Shown here: positions 34,181-46,321 of the stretch, piece by piece
How positions within the stretch are numbered: position 1 is the stretch's first letter
How the letters are laid out: each line of letters starts with the position of its first letter
NCBI GenBank assembly: GCA_963662155.1
Contig: OY759261.1
Span: 177,501-241,500 of the forward strand
Reading direction: 5' to 3'
DNA length: 64,000 nucleotides
From: Lamellibrachia columna
Taxonomy: Eukaryota; Annelida; Polychaeta; Sabellida; Siboglinidae
Notes under the pieces: model-generated
Seen by the model: only the letters and a program-made list of their open reading frames with translations
What the model was told of the DNA's origin: nothing
The model's database searches: none
Translations under genes and position numbers: made by a program

Positions 34181-34663
34181 AGATGTCATCTGGAACAGAA
34201 TCGACAAAAACAGTTTTACTTCATGTTCTGGTGAAGATAGATATAGTATAACATCAGGAAATTATATTGTTTATCAGGAAACAAGCACGAGCACACGAGT
34301 CGTCCTCCTTATTGGAGTCAAATACTTAAGAGTAGAGAATCTGCATCAATGTTTTCGGTGTTATTTATTTAAGACATTTGTGGTGTTGCCATGAATGCCA
34401 GACTCACCGTGGCACAAATGGTAAGGCCTAGATACATATATCAAGCACATATGAAACTTACCGTGATTGTTGCGTTTGAGACTATTGTAGTGTATCTGCG
34501 AGACAACGGCCAGTAGAACGACCATTGCCCAGAACGTGAAAAAGATGAGCCATTCGGCAGTTCTTTTTAAGACACTGCTGAACACCATCAAGATGATGTT
34601 GATGCTGAAGTAGTAAGCCAGCACGTGACGGTAAATGACTTAGGGAAGCGAAGCGCCACCTCT
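33978..34663 (-). pseudogene. Inverted paralog of the membrane-protein fragment
   Basis: Minus strand. Exon-like 34639-34462 encodes VIYRHVLAYYFSINIILMVF, then AEWLIFFTFWAMVVLLAVVS and QIHYNSLKRNNHG before a GTAAGT donor, homologous to 29488-29679. The intron is also conserved (CATATGTGCTxGATATATGT). The second exon starts at 34189 after the same TGTTCCAG acceptor, but the repeated 55-bp block puts the FVWVLQNLTLSTAPVVTVV segment out of frame. It is therefore probably non-functional, at least in this exon. Confidence 0.55.
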
Positions 34664-34699
34664 CTGCAAAGACGGTTATCATACTTAGGTCTAATCCAT

Positions 34700-35243
34700 A
34701 ACAAGGTTGCAAATAATTAAAATGCCATGTATAAAAATAATTACCGTTAAAAAATCAAAATAAAACATGTAGAGGAAGGTTCAGTAATGTGACCATAATG
34801 ATAATATGGGTCACTTCCATACCTTAGAAATGGTACACCATATGTTGCCATCAGGTGATTACTTACCGACATAAGGAGTGTAGCGGACCACGCAAGTAAA
34901 TTTGCAATGGTAAGACAAACATATTCGAAATATTTACGTGAATAACATTTAACAACATTTCTTACGATTTCCGCATGTTGGATGACTGCATATAGATCAT
35001 ACACGTGTAATCTACATCCACATATATGGCGTTTTTCGAGTAGTTCATTATCCTGTGTCATGGGAGATTATATAAGCATGTATTACAAATATCCTACCTG
35101 GAGGCAAAAATAGAAATGGATTACCTTCTGGGTAATATGAGCCAATTGCAATCCAGGTAATAAAAAATATGTGTGTGTGCATATACGTGTGTGTATGTGT
35201 TTGCATCCGTGTTGGGTAATGAGTGTGTGGGGGGGCAATGCCT
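34700..35243. other. Unassigned, AT-rich
   Basis: A minus-strand open stretch (35061-34747) contains CLTIANLLAWSATLLMSVSN, but I do not recognise it and see no homolog in the plus copy. Otherwise nothing is identified. Confidence 0.35.
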
Positions 35244-35477
<234 letters not shown>

Positions 35478-35530
35478 AGTGCGTTCCCATGTTGAGTCAT
35501 AATTAATGTGTGTTTTTTGTAGGGGTGGGT

Positions 35531-35572
35531 GTGTGAGTGAGTGAGTGAGTGAGTGAGTGAGTGAGTGAGTGC
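35531..35572. repeat. (GAGT)n microsatellite
   Basis: About ten tetranucleotide copies. Confidence 0.97.
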
Positions 35573-35579
35573 GTGCGTG

Positions 35580-36412
35580 TACCTATGTTCAGAAATGACT
35601 CATGTATTGGGTTAGGGTATGACTCTAGCTAGGTAATATTACTTATAGGGCCATGCTCATATTTCCAAATCGTAAGGTAATATGAGCTATTTTGAAAAAA
35701 TTCTCCTCGTCCTCTTGAAAAAGTAAACAACCTACGTTTGCAATAATGTCCATAATAATAGTCTATATCGAGAACTGTTATGACAACTTTAGACACAGCA
35801 AATATCTATTCATACGGCTCCAGAATATCAATGTGAAAAAAGTGGCTCATATTACCGAACCTTCCCATATATACAAATGTGAGTAGTGTATTGCAATTAT
35901 TTCATTTACTTTTTAATACCTTAGTTTTATTTTATTTCTGGTAGTTGCTAGCATAATTTTTGTAATACACCTGTAGATGCATTTGCAAAATTGACTTTTA
36001 CACTTTTCCGCGCCGCTGCACCACATAGACTCTTCCACATGAGTTGTACACTGCCAATTCGGCTGAACTGCAGGGCTCTGGTAGAATTTGTTTACGGTGA
36101 CTAAGATAAATATGTTGCTGTTAATTTATAATTAAATAGTACAATGTGGGTTTGGAGACTTCGGTTAAGTCTCCGGGATAGCGCTGAGCAACAGACTACT
36201 ATTTGTTGACTCGGAGACCGTTTTGTTCTATGGTGTCGGTTAGTATTGTGCCCCTTTCAAGTCTCGCTTTTCCGCCGCGAGATCTGTCAAAAACATTGCC
36301 GATTTGATTTTGTCTATGCCATCACAATATTCAAGAATGCTCAATACACGCAAGTTGAAGAGAGCAGTGGTCTTCCTCGTCTGCCACGACTATCGCGCTT
36401 TCTTATTTCCGT
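35580..36412. other. Non-coding, includes dispersed paralog of 42.85-43.08 kb
   Basis: 36065-36112 (CTGGTAGAATTTGTTTACGG, then TGACTAAGATAAATA) matches 43034-43080, indicating a duplicated segment now separated by about 7 kb of retroelements. No exon is identified. Confidence 0.5.
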
Positions 36413-36690
36413 GTTACCTTGCAGCATAATTCCCCCGAGTATTCCTGTATTTCCATTGACGCCACACGCAATAAAAGGAGCGCGCAATCATTACCCTGGT
36501 TTTATAACCACGCAACCTGGATATACTGCATAGGTTGCGAATATTCGTTTCTTTACGCTTTAGTGCTTCTAGCAGATTTCAATGGAGTGCAGGTGCACCT
36601 TCAGTTTATCGGGAGTATTTTGAAATTTGTTCGCTCACGTTTTCTGTGTAAGCGTATTTCCAATCTACGAACAGTTTCAATGCATTAATT
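36413..36690 (-). repeat. Left part of inverted paralogous segment (minus copy)
   Basis: Minus-strand counterpart of 29229-29487. Together with 34663-33978 it forms the inverted copy of 29229-30112, split here by about 1.7 kb containing the (GT)n and (GAGT)n runs. Confidence 0.8.
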
Positions 36691-36708
36691 TATACGATGA
36701 CTATATGT

Positions 36709-36759
36709 CACAAGTATATGTTACAAGTATATGTTACAAGTATATGTTACAAGTATATG
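36709..36759. repeat. 13-bp tandem repeat, four copies
   Basis: Units of ACAAGTATATGTT. Confidence 0.95.
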
Positions 36760-36956
36760 CGCCCACACTGTTTTTATTTAATAAATAATACTATCGTGGC
36801 GAGAACTGACACTTACATCGCACATCCAAAATGTACAGCTACAACTAGTTAAACAAAATTAAGATTCTGACCACCCAAGGGCGAGCCAGGGGATGCCACT
36901 GGTTCCAGGAAACTCCTTTATCAGTCGGGTACATATTACTTCAGACATACATCGTA

Positions 36957-37412
36957 CAAACGCATACAAAGGAGAGCAACTAAAATTATTCCAGAACTGA
37001 GAGACCTTAGTTATGAAGAACGCCTGACGGAATGTGGTCTAACAACTCTAGAGACAAAGAGGTTAAGAGGAGATCAGATTGAAGTTGCTAAGATATTGAA
37101 TGGGTATGAAAATATTGATAGAAATATGTTTTTTCTCTCTCAAGAAAGATAGCAGAACTAGAGGACATGAGGTAAAGTTAGTAAAGGATCAGTGTAGATT
37201 GGATATCAGGAAGTTCTCATTCTCACAGAGGACAGTAAATGAATGGAACAAATTATCTACGGATTGTATAACCGCTAGCAGCGTGAATATGTTTAAAAAC
37301 AAGTTGGACACATATCTCAGGAGGGCGGGTTACACTGATGGACTCTCGATAAGCCAGTGGCTTCCTTGTCCACTTGCCATCTGCATCTTTGGCTTGGATG
37401 GCAATTTTTTTT
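36957..37412 (+). mobile_element. CR1 fragment E (3' end only, plus strand)
   Basis: Begins inside ORF2 at RIQRRATKIIPELRDLSYEE and runs through the C-terminal QCRLDIRKFSFSQRTVNEWN, YLRRAGYT and the 3' untranslated CTCGATAAGCCAGTGGCTTC. A small insertion near 37130 shifts the frame. It is closest to copies B and C, a severely 5'-truncated insertion. Confidence 0.92.
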
Positions 37413-37452
37413 AAACAACAGGATAATTGACTCTCCCGAAGATTGTTTAGCA

Positions 37453-37481
37453 AAACACACACGCATGCACGCACACACGCA

Positions 37482-37542
<61 letters not shown>
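37453..37542. repeat. (CA)n microsatellite with ACGC units
   Basis: Lies between CR1 fragment E and CR1 copy B. Confidence 0.98.
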
Positions 37543-37785
37543 GCCCGAAGTCTTCACACTTGCACTGTGCACCGCACATATGCCAATTTAAAACGGTTCT
37601 AGACAATACCCGTATGGATCTGCAAACTAAACACCGCGGTCATAACGTATAATGCCCAGTGTCCGTTTGTTAATAGATTTAACAAGATTTAACAAGATTT
37701 AACAAGATTTACCATCCAAGCCAAAGGCCCAGATGGCAAGTGGACAAGGAAGCCATTGGCTTATCGAGAGTCCAACAATGTTCAT

Positions 37786-40668
37786 CTACTTATAGCCCGC
37801 CCTCCTGAGATATGTGTCAACCTTGTTTTTAAACATATTCACGCTGCTAGCAGTTACACAATCTGTAGACAATTTGTTCCATTCATTTATTGTCCTCTGT
37901 GAGAACGAGTGCTTCCTGATGTCCAATCTACATTGATCCTTTACTAATTTTACCTCATGTCCTCTAGTTCTGCTATCCTTCTTGAGTGAGAAAAACATAT
38001 TTCTATCAATATTTTCATACCCATTCAATATCTTAAAAACTTCAATCTGATCTCCTCTTAACCTCCTTGTCTCTAGAGTTGTTAAACACATTCTTTCAGG
38101 CGTTCTTCATAACTAAGGTCTCTCAGTTCTGGAATAATTTTAGTTGCTCTCCTTTGTATGCGTTCAAGCGTATCTATATCCTTCTTACGATATGGTCTCC
38201 ATGCTTGTATATAGTATTCTAAATGAGGTCTAACTATTGCCTTATAAAGAGGTATAATTAACTTTTTTCCCTTGTATGTTATGTTTCTTCTAATCAATCC
38301 AAGAATTTGATTACCCTTTGAAGCTGCAATACCACACTGCTCTGAAACTTTCATATCAGCGCTTATTGTAACTCCTAAGTCCTTTTCTTTTACAGTAGTA
38401 CCCAGAACAGTATCTCCCATTTTATAGTTTACATTCAAGTTCCTATGTCCTGTATGTAGGCATTTACATTTCCCAAAACTGAACAACATCTGCCATTTCT
38501 CAGACCATTTCACTAATCTGTCTAGATCGTTTTGTAAATGTTGTTTATCACCATCAGTATTAACCTTTCTAAACAGTTTTGTGTCATCCGCAAATTTCAG
38601 TACGTTACTTGTTATACTGTCGTCCAAGTCATTGATTTAAATTAAGAATAATATAGGTCCTAATACTGATCCTTGAGGTACCCCACTCAAAACCGATTTC
38701 CAATTTGAAACTTCTCCATCTACTACAACTCGTTGTCTTCTGTCAGTCAGCCATTGTTCTATCCAGTCAGTTATGCTATCCCCGATACCATGGGCTTTTA
38801 ATTTAAGTAGTAATCTTTGATGTGGCACTTTGTCAAAAGCTTTCTGAAAATCTAAGTAGATAATATCTACTGGCGATCCCACGTCTATCCACTTAGTGAT
38901 TTCTTCCAAAAAACATAACATATTTGTTAAGCATGACCTCGCTTTAAGGAATCCGTGTTGAGATTAATTTAATAATTTATGCTTAACGAGGAAGTCCACC
39001 ATATGGTCTTTAATTAACCTTTCTAATAATTTACAAATAAGTGACGTTAAACTCACTGGTCTGTAATTCTCTGACTTATTTCTCGAACCCTTTTAAAAAT
39101 AATGGTATGATGTTTGCTTCTTTCCATTCAAACGGAACAACTCCCTCTTTTAATGACAAGTTGAATACTCTTGCAAGTGGTATACTGATTTGTTCTACTG
39201 TTTCCATTAGTAATTTTGGAGGAATCCCATCCACTCCCGGTGATTTGTTATCCTTCATTGCCTTTATTTTCTTAGCTACCAATTCTGGAGTTACAACTAA
39301 CGGACCTAAATAGTCAGATTTAGCCCCCTGAAATTTAGCATCAGCAACTGGTAATGAACTAATATCTTCTTTGGTAAACACTGAACTGAAGTAACCATTT
39401 AGGTCTTCCGCCATTAAAAACCCCTGTGATATTATATTTCCAGCACTGTCTTCTAGAGGTCCAACCTTGTCTTGTACGTTTTGTTTACTCCTGACATATG
39501 CATAAAAACTCTTGCTGTCATTTTTTATGTTACATGCTAGTTTTTGCTCATAGCTTCTTTTAGATTGTCTGATTTCAGTTGTAGCTGCATTAAGTGCCTC
39601 TTTGTATTTTGCATAGTCTTCGTCCTTTCTGGTACGCCTATAAACCCTCCACATAGTTTGTTTTAGCATTATTTTTCTAATAGCCTCTTTTGACAAGTGT
39701 TTCTTTCTACACCGTTTTCCTTGTTTTTGGAAGGGAAAAAATGTATCGATGATACTCTCAATTTCATATTTTAGAATATTCCAACATTCAATTGCGGTCT
39801 TATTCATCAGCATGTTATTCCAATCTAGCTTTGCTAAGTATTTTCTCATATCTTTGTAGTTACCTTTGTGGAAGTTTCTCTTGTACGTTTTCTTATTTTT
39901 ACTTTCTGATTTTACATTGATGTCAAAATGTATTTGATTATGGTCACTATTACCCAATGGTTCAAATATTTTTACATTGTCCACTAATTCTTTTTGTGAT
40001 GACAAAACTATATCTAATACATTTTCTCCCCTGGTTGGTTCTAGTACGTGCTGAGTAAGAAAGCTATCCTGGATTAAAAATATAAATTGTTGGTCCTCAA
40101 TCCCTGTGCTCTCTAGAGAATTCCATTGTATGTGTCCACGGTTAAAATCTCCCATTATGATACATTCCCCTTTACTAACTTCCTTTATAGCGTTTTTTAT
40201 TTTTGTGTTGTCCTCTTCGTTTATGTTTGGACTTCGGTAAACTAATCCAATAGTTAATTTTGAATTTCCTGAAACTATTTTGCACCAAACAGCTTCATCG
40301 CAATCTGCTTCCCTTTCTAGTTTTATTTCATAAGCCTGAATAGATTCTTTAACATATAAAATAACTCCCCCGCCCCTTCTTCCTATTCGATCTTTCCTAA
40401 ACATTACATATCCTGTCAGTCATAATTCAGCATCTGTTATATCTATGTTGGCCCATGATTCAGTTATACCAATTATGTGAGGGTCAATATTTTTTACCAT
40501 AATGTTTAATTCGTTTTTCTTATTTACTATGCTCCTTGCATTTAAACATACGCATCTATAACCTTTTTCAGAGATGTTTTTTGGATGATTTGATATTGGT
40601 TTATCTGTGCTAGTGGCCTCTTGTTCTGCTTGAGACACCTCTAGGTAACCCCCCTGCACTTCTAGTTT
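37786..40668 (-). pseudogene. CR1 copy B ORF2 (endonuclease-RT), inactivated
   Basis: Five breaks relative to copy C: a 1-nt loss near 38090 (before LTTLETRRL), Tyr to TAA near 38637 (FLIYIND), Ser to TAA near 38965 (LNSSQHGF), a frame change near 39095 (PLFKKGSRN), and Gly to TGA near 40411 (ELGLTG). Between breaks all landmarks are present: CLNARSIVNKKNELNIMV, IIMGDFNRGHIQWNS, LGNSDHNQIHFDIN (endonuclease), SPGVDGIPPKLLMETVEQIS (the RT block missing from copy C), YLDFQKAFDKVPHQ and LKFADDTKLF. Dead as a protein but a good reference for the family. Confidence 0.93.
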
Positions 40669-41848
40669 AAAGAATGTTTACTTCCAAAAATATTTGTCAT
40701 TGTACCCAAGTCACTATCTACTGCTGCTGAAAGTTTGTCCGCGAATACTGCCGCCCCCTTTCCACTTAAATGAAGCCCATCCTTCATGTACATATCAGCC
40801 CTCCCAACAAAACTTCCCCATAAATCCACAAATCCAACTTCCTCTTCCCTACATAACTTCTGGACTAACATGTTAATTGCCATCCCTCGACAATTTCGAT
40901 ATTTGTGACCCCTCCTGCCCATTACAGGTAAAATCCCTGACAGTATTACCTGCTCAACCCGCGTCTGTTTTAGTGTTCTGACCAACTGCCTATATTTCCT
41001 AACTATGGCAGTTGTACCCTCCCTCTCTACGTTATTTGTCCCTACGTGTACTAAAACAGATCCACCCTTACCCGAGCCTACGATGTTTTTTACCCTCTCA
41101 GTTATCGCCTCTATTTTGGCTCCAGGCAAGCAGACCACCACATCGTCTCCCTTGTTTAAGACTCTGTCGGTCTTCCTAACTATCGAATCCCCCACAAACA
41201 CCCTCGCTCTCTTCCTCACCCCCTCTATCACTGCTGCAGAATAACTCTTCCGTTCGATCCCCTCCATCACATTCTGTCCTGACCCCTTCCCTCCTGTCTC
41301 CTTCGCTCCTGTCTCCCCCACTTCCCACTCCTTTGCTCTTGTCTCTCCCACTCCCCTCTCCTTCACTCCGGTTGTTTTCTCTCCTGTCTCCCCCACTCCC
41401 TTCTCCTTCCCTCCTGTCTCCCCTACTCCCCTCTCCTTCACTCCGGTTGTCTTCCCTCCCGTTCCTTTCCTTCCCGTCTCCTTACGTCCTGTCTCCCTAC
41501 GACCTGTCACCTTCCCTCCTCTCAGCTTCCTCCCAGGCTGCGGTGAGCTCTCCCTATCATCTCTTGTGTCTTTCCCCACTTTATCATCTACTGTTCCCCC
41601 ACCGGAACTACTGGCACAACCCCCTGTTCCCTTCCCACCATTGCCACAACGAGCAGCCTCAGCTCTTCCAACTCCACCTCTAGTTCCTTCATCTTCGTAC
41701 ATCCCCTACACTCAAAACTAAAACTATCTGCCTGGACCTCAGCCCAGGACTTCTCGCACCCAGACTTGACGAAGTCCACCCAGTTACTGCAACTGCCACA
41801 AATTAAGTGCTTTGTGGCCTTTAACTGCCGTTTGCACGGCGCCTTCAT
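40662..41848 (-). pseudogene. CR1 copy B ORF1 (zinc finger + SGNH hydrolase), one frameshift
   Basis: The start is MKAPCKRQLKATKHLICGSC at 41848. The frame shifts between about 41590 and 41700, after the VELEELRLLVVAMVGREQG segment. The rest is open to the TAG at 40664-40662. The SGNH blocks are intact: VFVGDSIVRKTD (nucleophile Ser), HVGTNNVE (Asn) and MKDGLHLSGKG (Asp/His). The hinge holds about 1.5 units of the 25-residue Gly-Lys repeat, fewer than copy C. Confidence 0.92.
40665..40671 (-). promoter_or_regulatory. Putative -1 frameshift slip site, CR1 copy B
   Basis: TTTAAAC in the ORF1 phase T TTA AAC, directly followed by TAG. A -1 slip would enter the ORF2 frame with CTA GAA GTG CAG. 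Confidence 0.65.
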
Positions 41849-41897
41849 ACAATTTAGTTTTAATAGGCATAGCTATTGCAATTTAGTTTTAATAGGC

Positions 41898-43600
41898 ATA
41901 GCTATTGCAACCAGGAAGATGCAAAGGGAAGAAATGTCACGCGAAACTAGACCGTGACGCCGACACTAACGTACGTTAGTGTGAAATACACAACCCGGGC
42001 GATAGACCCTGACACACGGCTGATAAATGTCGGCAATCCTGTTTTCGTTATTCTGGTGTTACTATTGATAAAAAAGTAACTTGCACTGAATATACTAATC
42101 AAGTCCAAGAAAAAATGTGCATGCAGGTGCAACCGTGGCCATTATGCGGAGTTTCAAATATCGATTAATTATAATATTATATAGGAGCCTACTCCAAAAG
42201 AGCACATTCTTGGGTTAACGAGTTTTTCAGCGCTTTGTGCGCATGCCATGTGTAATTTATGTAATAATAAAATATTTAGGTGTACAATTTAGTGCTTGTC
42301 AAAGATTTTTTATTTTTATTGCTTGATTTTGTAAATGGAAATTTCCCCTAGTATGCGTAAGGTTGCTCGGAGCCAAGCTTCCGACATAATCTGTTCTAAC
42401 TAGCTTACATCCGACCAAGTAGCAAAACGGGAGACACCACATTTGATTTTCAAATAGACAGCCATTATAACGTAATATCACATTTACTATCCGTCCGCCA
42501 TTACTCACATAATTATTCCCTAGAATAATAACGAGAGCGCGTCATGAGTAAGTTGATGAGGTGATATTTGTCATCACCTATTGGTAGATCAGAGACCACT
42601 GGTCATACGAGGCGAAGGAACATAGAAAGAGGCGAGTGGACGTTTGCGCCTGGGAGGAGATACTGCCAGACTGCTTCCAAACTTAGTGTATTTATTATAC
42701 AGATGGTGGTATGAGAGTTACTCCATCTGGAGAGTGCTCGCACTCAATTCGGACACAATTCGGCTACTGTTTCCATCTTTGTTCGACTTGAAGAAAAACA
42801 CAACAGTAAATAACTCTAAATAACTGCCTTTGTGTTTTTTAATACATCGCCATTTGGTAGATCAGAGGCCAGTGGTGAATGGAGGCGAATGAACGCAGAA
42901 AGAGGCTTGTGAATGGAGGCGCCAGGGAGGAGATATTTGCCACCCTTTCCCCAAAGTTAGTGTATTAATATAATTATACATGGTTGAGTCATGGCTACGA
43001 CATCTGGGGAGTCACTCACACTCAATTCGGCCACAATTCGGCTCTGGTAGAATTTCTTTATGGTGACTAAGATAAATACGTGCAACCAGGAAGATACAAC
43101 GCGGAAGAATTGCCAAGCGAAACTACTGGACCGTGACGCCGACACTGATGTCAGTCATTCGTTAGTGTGAACTACACAACCAGGAAGATAGACCCAGGCA
43201 CGCGGCTGGTAAATGGCGGCAATCCTGTTTTCGTTATTATTGTGTTACTATTGATAGCAAAGTAACTTGCACTGAACATACTAATCAAGTCCAATAAAAA
43301 ATGTGCATGCAGGTGCAACCGTGGCCATTATACGGAGTTTCAAATCTCAAATTGTTATAGTATTATACAGGGGCCTACTAAAAAAACACATTCTTGGTTA
43401 ACGAGTTTTTCATTGCTTTGTGCGCATGCCATGGGTAATCTATATAATAATGAAATATTTACATGTACAATTTAATTTATGTAGTAATTAATTACTTAGG
43501 TGTATAATTTAGTGCGGGTCAAAGTTTTTATTTTGATCGTTTGATTTTGTGTATGAAAGATTTTCCTGGTACGTGTAAGATTACTTTAGGCATGCTACAG
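41898..43600. repeat. Non-coding tandem segmental duplication (two diverged copies)
   Basis: 41898-42340 and 43083-43560 align throughout (AACCAGGAAGAT, CCGTGACGCCGACACT, GCAATCCTGTTTTCGTTAT, ATGTGCATGCAGGTGCAACC). The preceding pieces at 42590-42780 and 42855-43060 also align with each other. No convincing exon is present. A MITE or satellite-like origin is possible. Confidence 0.8.
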
Positions 43601-43908
43601 ACATAATCTTTTTTAATTCACCAGAGTTACTTTCGTTGGATTTATGGTTATGTTTTTTAGATATGGCTAATGTGAATGAGATTGTGAATGCCAGCTTCAT
43701 AATGGTTTCTTGAAATATTCGATGCTTTTATTTCACAGATTTCTTATTGATGAACTACACATCGCTTCACTTGCAAATGTAATTCAAGTAAAATGCATAT
43801 GGTAGGTGGCGCCACCAACGGAAACATGATCGTCAAACCTCCTAAGCAAAATAATCTCCCACCTTGAGATCCCGTGTGGGGGAAATGTCCAGCTATTTGC
43901 TTGTGCCA
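43601..43908. other. Non-coding spacer
   Basis: No supportable feature before the 1.35-kb tandem duplication. Confidence 0.5.
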
Positions 43909-44084
43909 ACTTGGAAAGTCTTAGACTACCTAAGGATTAAAACAGTGTTCACGGTTTCGCGATCGGATTAGTAATACCGGAGGACCTGATCTCAATAATT
44001 CCTGACACCATATACGCCTGCTCGTACTGTATAACTCCAACGTAAAAAACACAAACGAAAAAAAATTACCAACCTGTTTTATTC

Positions 44085-44415
44085 TTAGAGTAGAATAACT
44101 CTTATAATCTTATCGCTAGTAGCCCATGTATCTGTGTGTCCTTCTGGTACTGCTGAAGAAGTCCAAGGTTTGCTATCTAAGCAACCAGTCCAAATATAAC
44201 CTGCCAGATGGGGTATCTCGTGAAAGTAATCACTTAACAAAGGTTTCAGGTCTTGGCCAAGTTGTCCTGTACCAGTGCTTCGCAATACAAAGCCACTATT
44301 CGTCACTTGGTACGGTTACGCTTACTTGGTACGGTTACGGTTACATAATATGGTTACGTGATTCAACGACGAGCGAATACACGGTATGTCTCCTCTGGGT
44401 GGAAGGTTCGTGGAC
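44085..44415 (-). other. Exon-like segment of duplicated secreted-protein locus (copy 1)
   Basis: Minus strand. A CCTTTCAG acceptor precedes 44428. The phase-1 reading gives PGVHEPSTQRRHTVYSLVVE before stops in a short TAACCG repeat. A second open part gives FVLRSTGTGQLGQ, then LLSDYFHEIPHLAGYIWTGC. It is conserved between the two tandem copies, but the frame is broken by the hexamer repeat. I do not recognise a domain. Confidence 0.35.
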
Positions 44416-44449
44416 ACCAGGTCCTGAAAGGTACATAACAAATGTATAA

Positions 44450-44640
44450 TGCATACTCGCACACATGCACATGTAGACACATGCACATGCACTCACGCAC
44501 GCATGCACACCTTCATACATACACATTTACATACGTTATACAGGCATGCATACATGTATGCATACATACAGCATACATACATACATACATTCATACGTAC
44601 ATGCATGCATGCGTGCATACGTGCATACGTGCATTACGTT
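44450..44640. repeat. CATA/CATG-type microsatellite (copy 1)
   Basis: Mixed ACATGC, CATA and ACGC short repeats. A longer counterpart is at 45800-46010. Confidence 0.9.
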
Positions 44641-44815
44641 GGTTCGTAAAAATGCTCAATCAAATTGGGAGAATAATATAAACGAGATTTCATTTATATC
44701 ACAGTTAGTTCTTCTGCTCGCCAGATGGCATGACAAGCAGGTGAGCATAACTAAGTCGTCACATAATTTAGTTCTGGAAGAAGGCAACAAGCATTAGCCA
44801 AATGACGTAGTAGTT

Positions 44816-44912
44816 AGTTAATTATGATTTGTGATTAAAAGAAAATATATATAATACTCACGAATCGTGAGTATTATATATATTTTCTTTTAATCACAAA
44901 TCATAATTAACT
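44816..44912. repeat. Perfect 97-bp palindrome
   Basis: Arms 44816-44863 and 44865-44912 are exact reverse complements (48 of 48 pairs) around a single A at 44864. The AT-rich arm contains TATATATAATACTCACGA. The tandem paralog at about 46186-46234 has only the left arm, so the right arm is an added inverted copy. Confidence 0.98.
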
Positions 44913-45429
44913 TGTTGTTGACGGATAATGTAGCGGGATTACTTGGGCAGCGTAACCACAATCACGAGTGAAATGACAACGACGATTCGTGCTGTCACTG
45001 TAATCACAAGTATGTGTCTATGTAAAAGTAAATGAGCATTTAAGATATGGCGAGTCACTTGTCAACTGAATTAAACACATGAGTTATAACGTAACACTTG
45101 GTGAGGATAAGTGTATGTTGTGGTCACATTTTGAAGATTCTAACTTGTTAGAACCTATGCAAACGAGACTAACATCGTGTAATAGAACCGACAGAGAGGC
45201 TATGAGTGATGACATTCTGAGAGGTATTGGAAGCCTAGTCAAGAATGGTATCAAAGTACTTGGAAAGTCTTAGACTACCTAGGGATTAAAACAGTGTTCA
45301 CGGTTTCGCGATCGGATTAGTAATACCGGAGGACCTGATCTCAATAATTCCTGACACCATATGTGCCTGCTCGTTCTGTATAACTCCAACGTAAAAAACA
45401 CAAACGAAAAAAAATTACCAACCTCTTTT

Positions 45430-45775
45430 ATTCTTAGAGTAGAATAACTCTTATAATCTTATCGCTAGTAGCCCATGTATCTGTGTGTCTGGTACTGCTG
45501 AAGAAGTCCAAGGTTTGCTATCTAAGCAACCAGTCCAAATATAACCTGCCAGATGGGGTATCTCGTGAAAGTAATCACTTAACAAAGGTTTCAGGACTTG
45601 GCCAAGTTGTCCTGTACCAGTGCTTCGCAATACAAAGCCACCATTCGTCACTTGGTACGGTTACGCTTACTTGGTACGGTTACGGTTACATAATATGGCT
45701 ACGTGATTCAACGACGAGCGAATACACGGTATATCTCCTCTGGGTGGAAGGTTCGTGGGCACCAGGTCCTGAAAG
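45430..45775 (-). other. Exon-like segment of duplicated secreted-protein locus (copy 2)
   Basis: Counterpart of 44085-44415 with the same acceptor and FVLRSTGTGQLGQ, then LLSDYFHEIPHLAGYIWTGC. A 4-bp difference near 45489 changes the C-terminal frame relative to copy 1. Confidence 0.35.
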
Positions 45776-45799
45776 GTGCATAACAAATGTATAATGCAT

Positions 45800-46010
45800 A
45801 CTCGCACACATGCACATGTAGACACATGCACGCACGCACGCACGCACGCGCACACACCTTCATACATATACATTTACATACGTTGTACAGGCATGCATAT
45901 ATGTATGCATACATACAGCATACATACATACATACATACATACATACATACATACATTCATTCATACGTACATGCGTGCATGCGTGCATACGTGCATACG
46001 TGCATTACGT
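45800..46010. repeat. CATA/ACGC-type microsatellite (copy 2)
   Basis: Longer version of the array at 44450-44640. Confidence 0.9.
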
Positions 46011-46232
46011 TGGTTCGTAAAAATGCTCAATCAAATTGGGATAATAATATAAATTATATTTCATTTATATCACAGTTAGTTCTTCTGCTCGCCAGATGGC
46101 ATGACAAACAGGTGAGCATAACTAAGTCGTCACATAATTTAGTTCTGGAAGAAGGCAACAAGCATTAGCCAATTGACGTAGTAGTTAGTTAATTATGATT
46201 TGTGATTAAAAGAAAATATATATAATACTCAC

Positions 46233-46321
46233 GATGGTTGTTGACGGATAATGTAGCGGGATTACTTGGGCAGCGTAACCACAATCACGAGTGAAATTAC
46301 AACGACGATTCGTGCTGTCAC
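46233..46321 (-). other. Signal-peptide-like exon remnant (copy 2; copy 1 at 44930-44998)
   Basis: Minus strand reads VTARIVVVISLVIVVTLPK and then a stop, with GTG where the 59.8-kb paralog has ATG. It ends at a GTGAGT donor. In copy 1 the donor has been displaced by the palindrome. Confidence 0.4.

Larger units (their letters stand above)
37674..41857 (-). mobile_element. CR1 non-LTR retrotransposon, copy B
   Basis: Minus strand. The 3' end carries four TTTAACAAGA repeats (37674-37720). The 5' end is cut just before the ORF1 start (41848), so the copy is almost full length but lacks the leader seen in copies A and C. ORF1 and ORF2 are present but mutated (described separately). Nucleotide similarity to copy C is very high, so both belong to one recent subfamily. 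The 5' flank has a directly repeated block of about 28 bp (CAATTTAGTTTTAATAGGCA, two copies at 41850-41906). Confidence 0.95.

Noticed and set aside
40694..41683. Ser/Leu/Pro-rich plus-strand frames opposite CR1 ORF1 (also 57190-58499)
   Set aside because: Antisense shadows of the Gly/Lys-rich ORF1 hinge.
44085..45800. Telomere-like (TTACGG) repeats
   Set aside because: Only a few imperfect copies, duplicated with the 1.35-kb unit; not a telomeric array.
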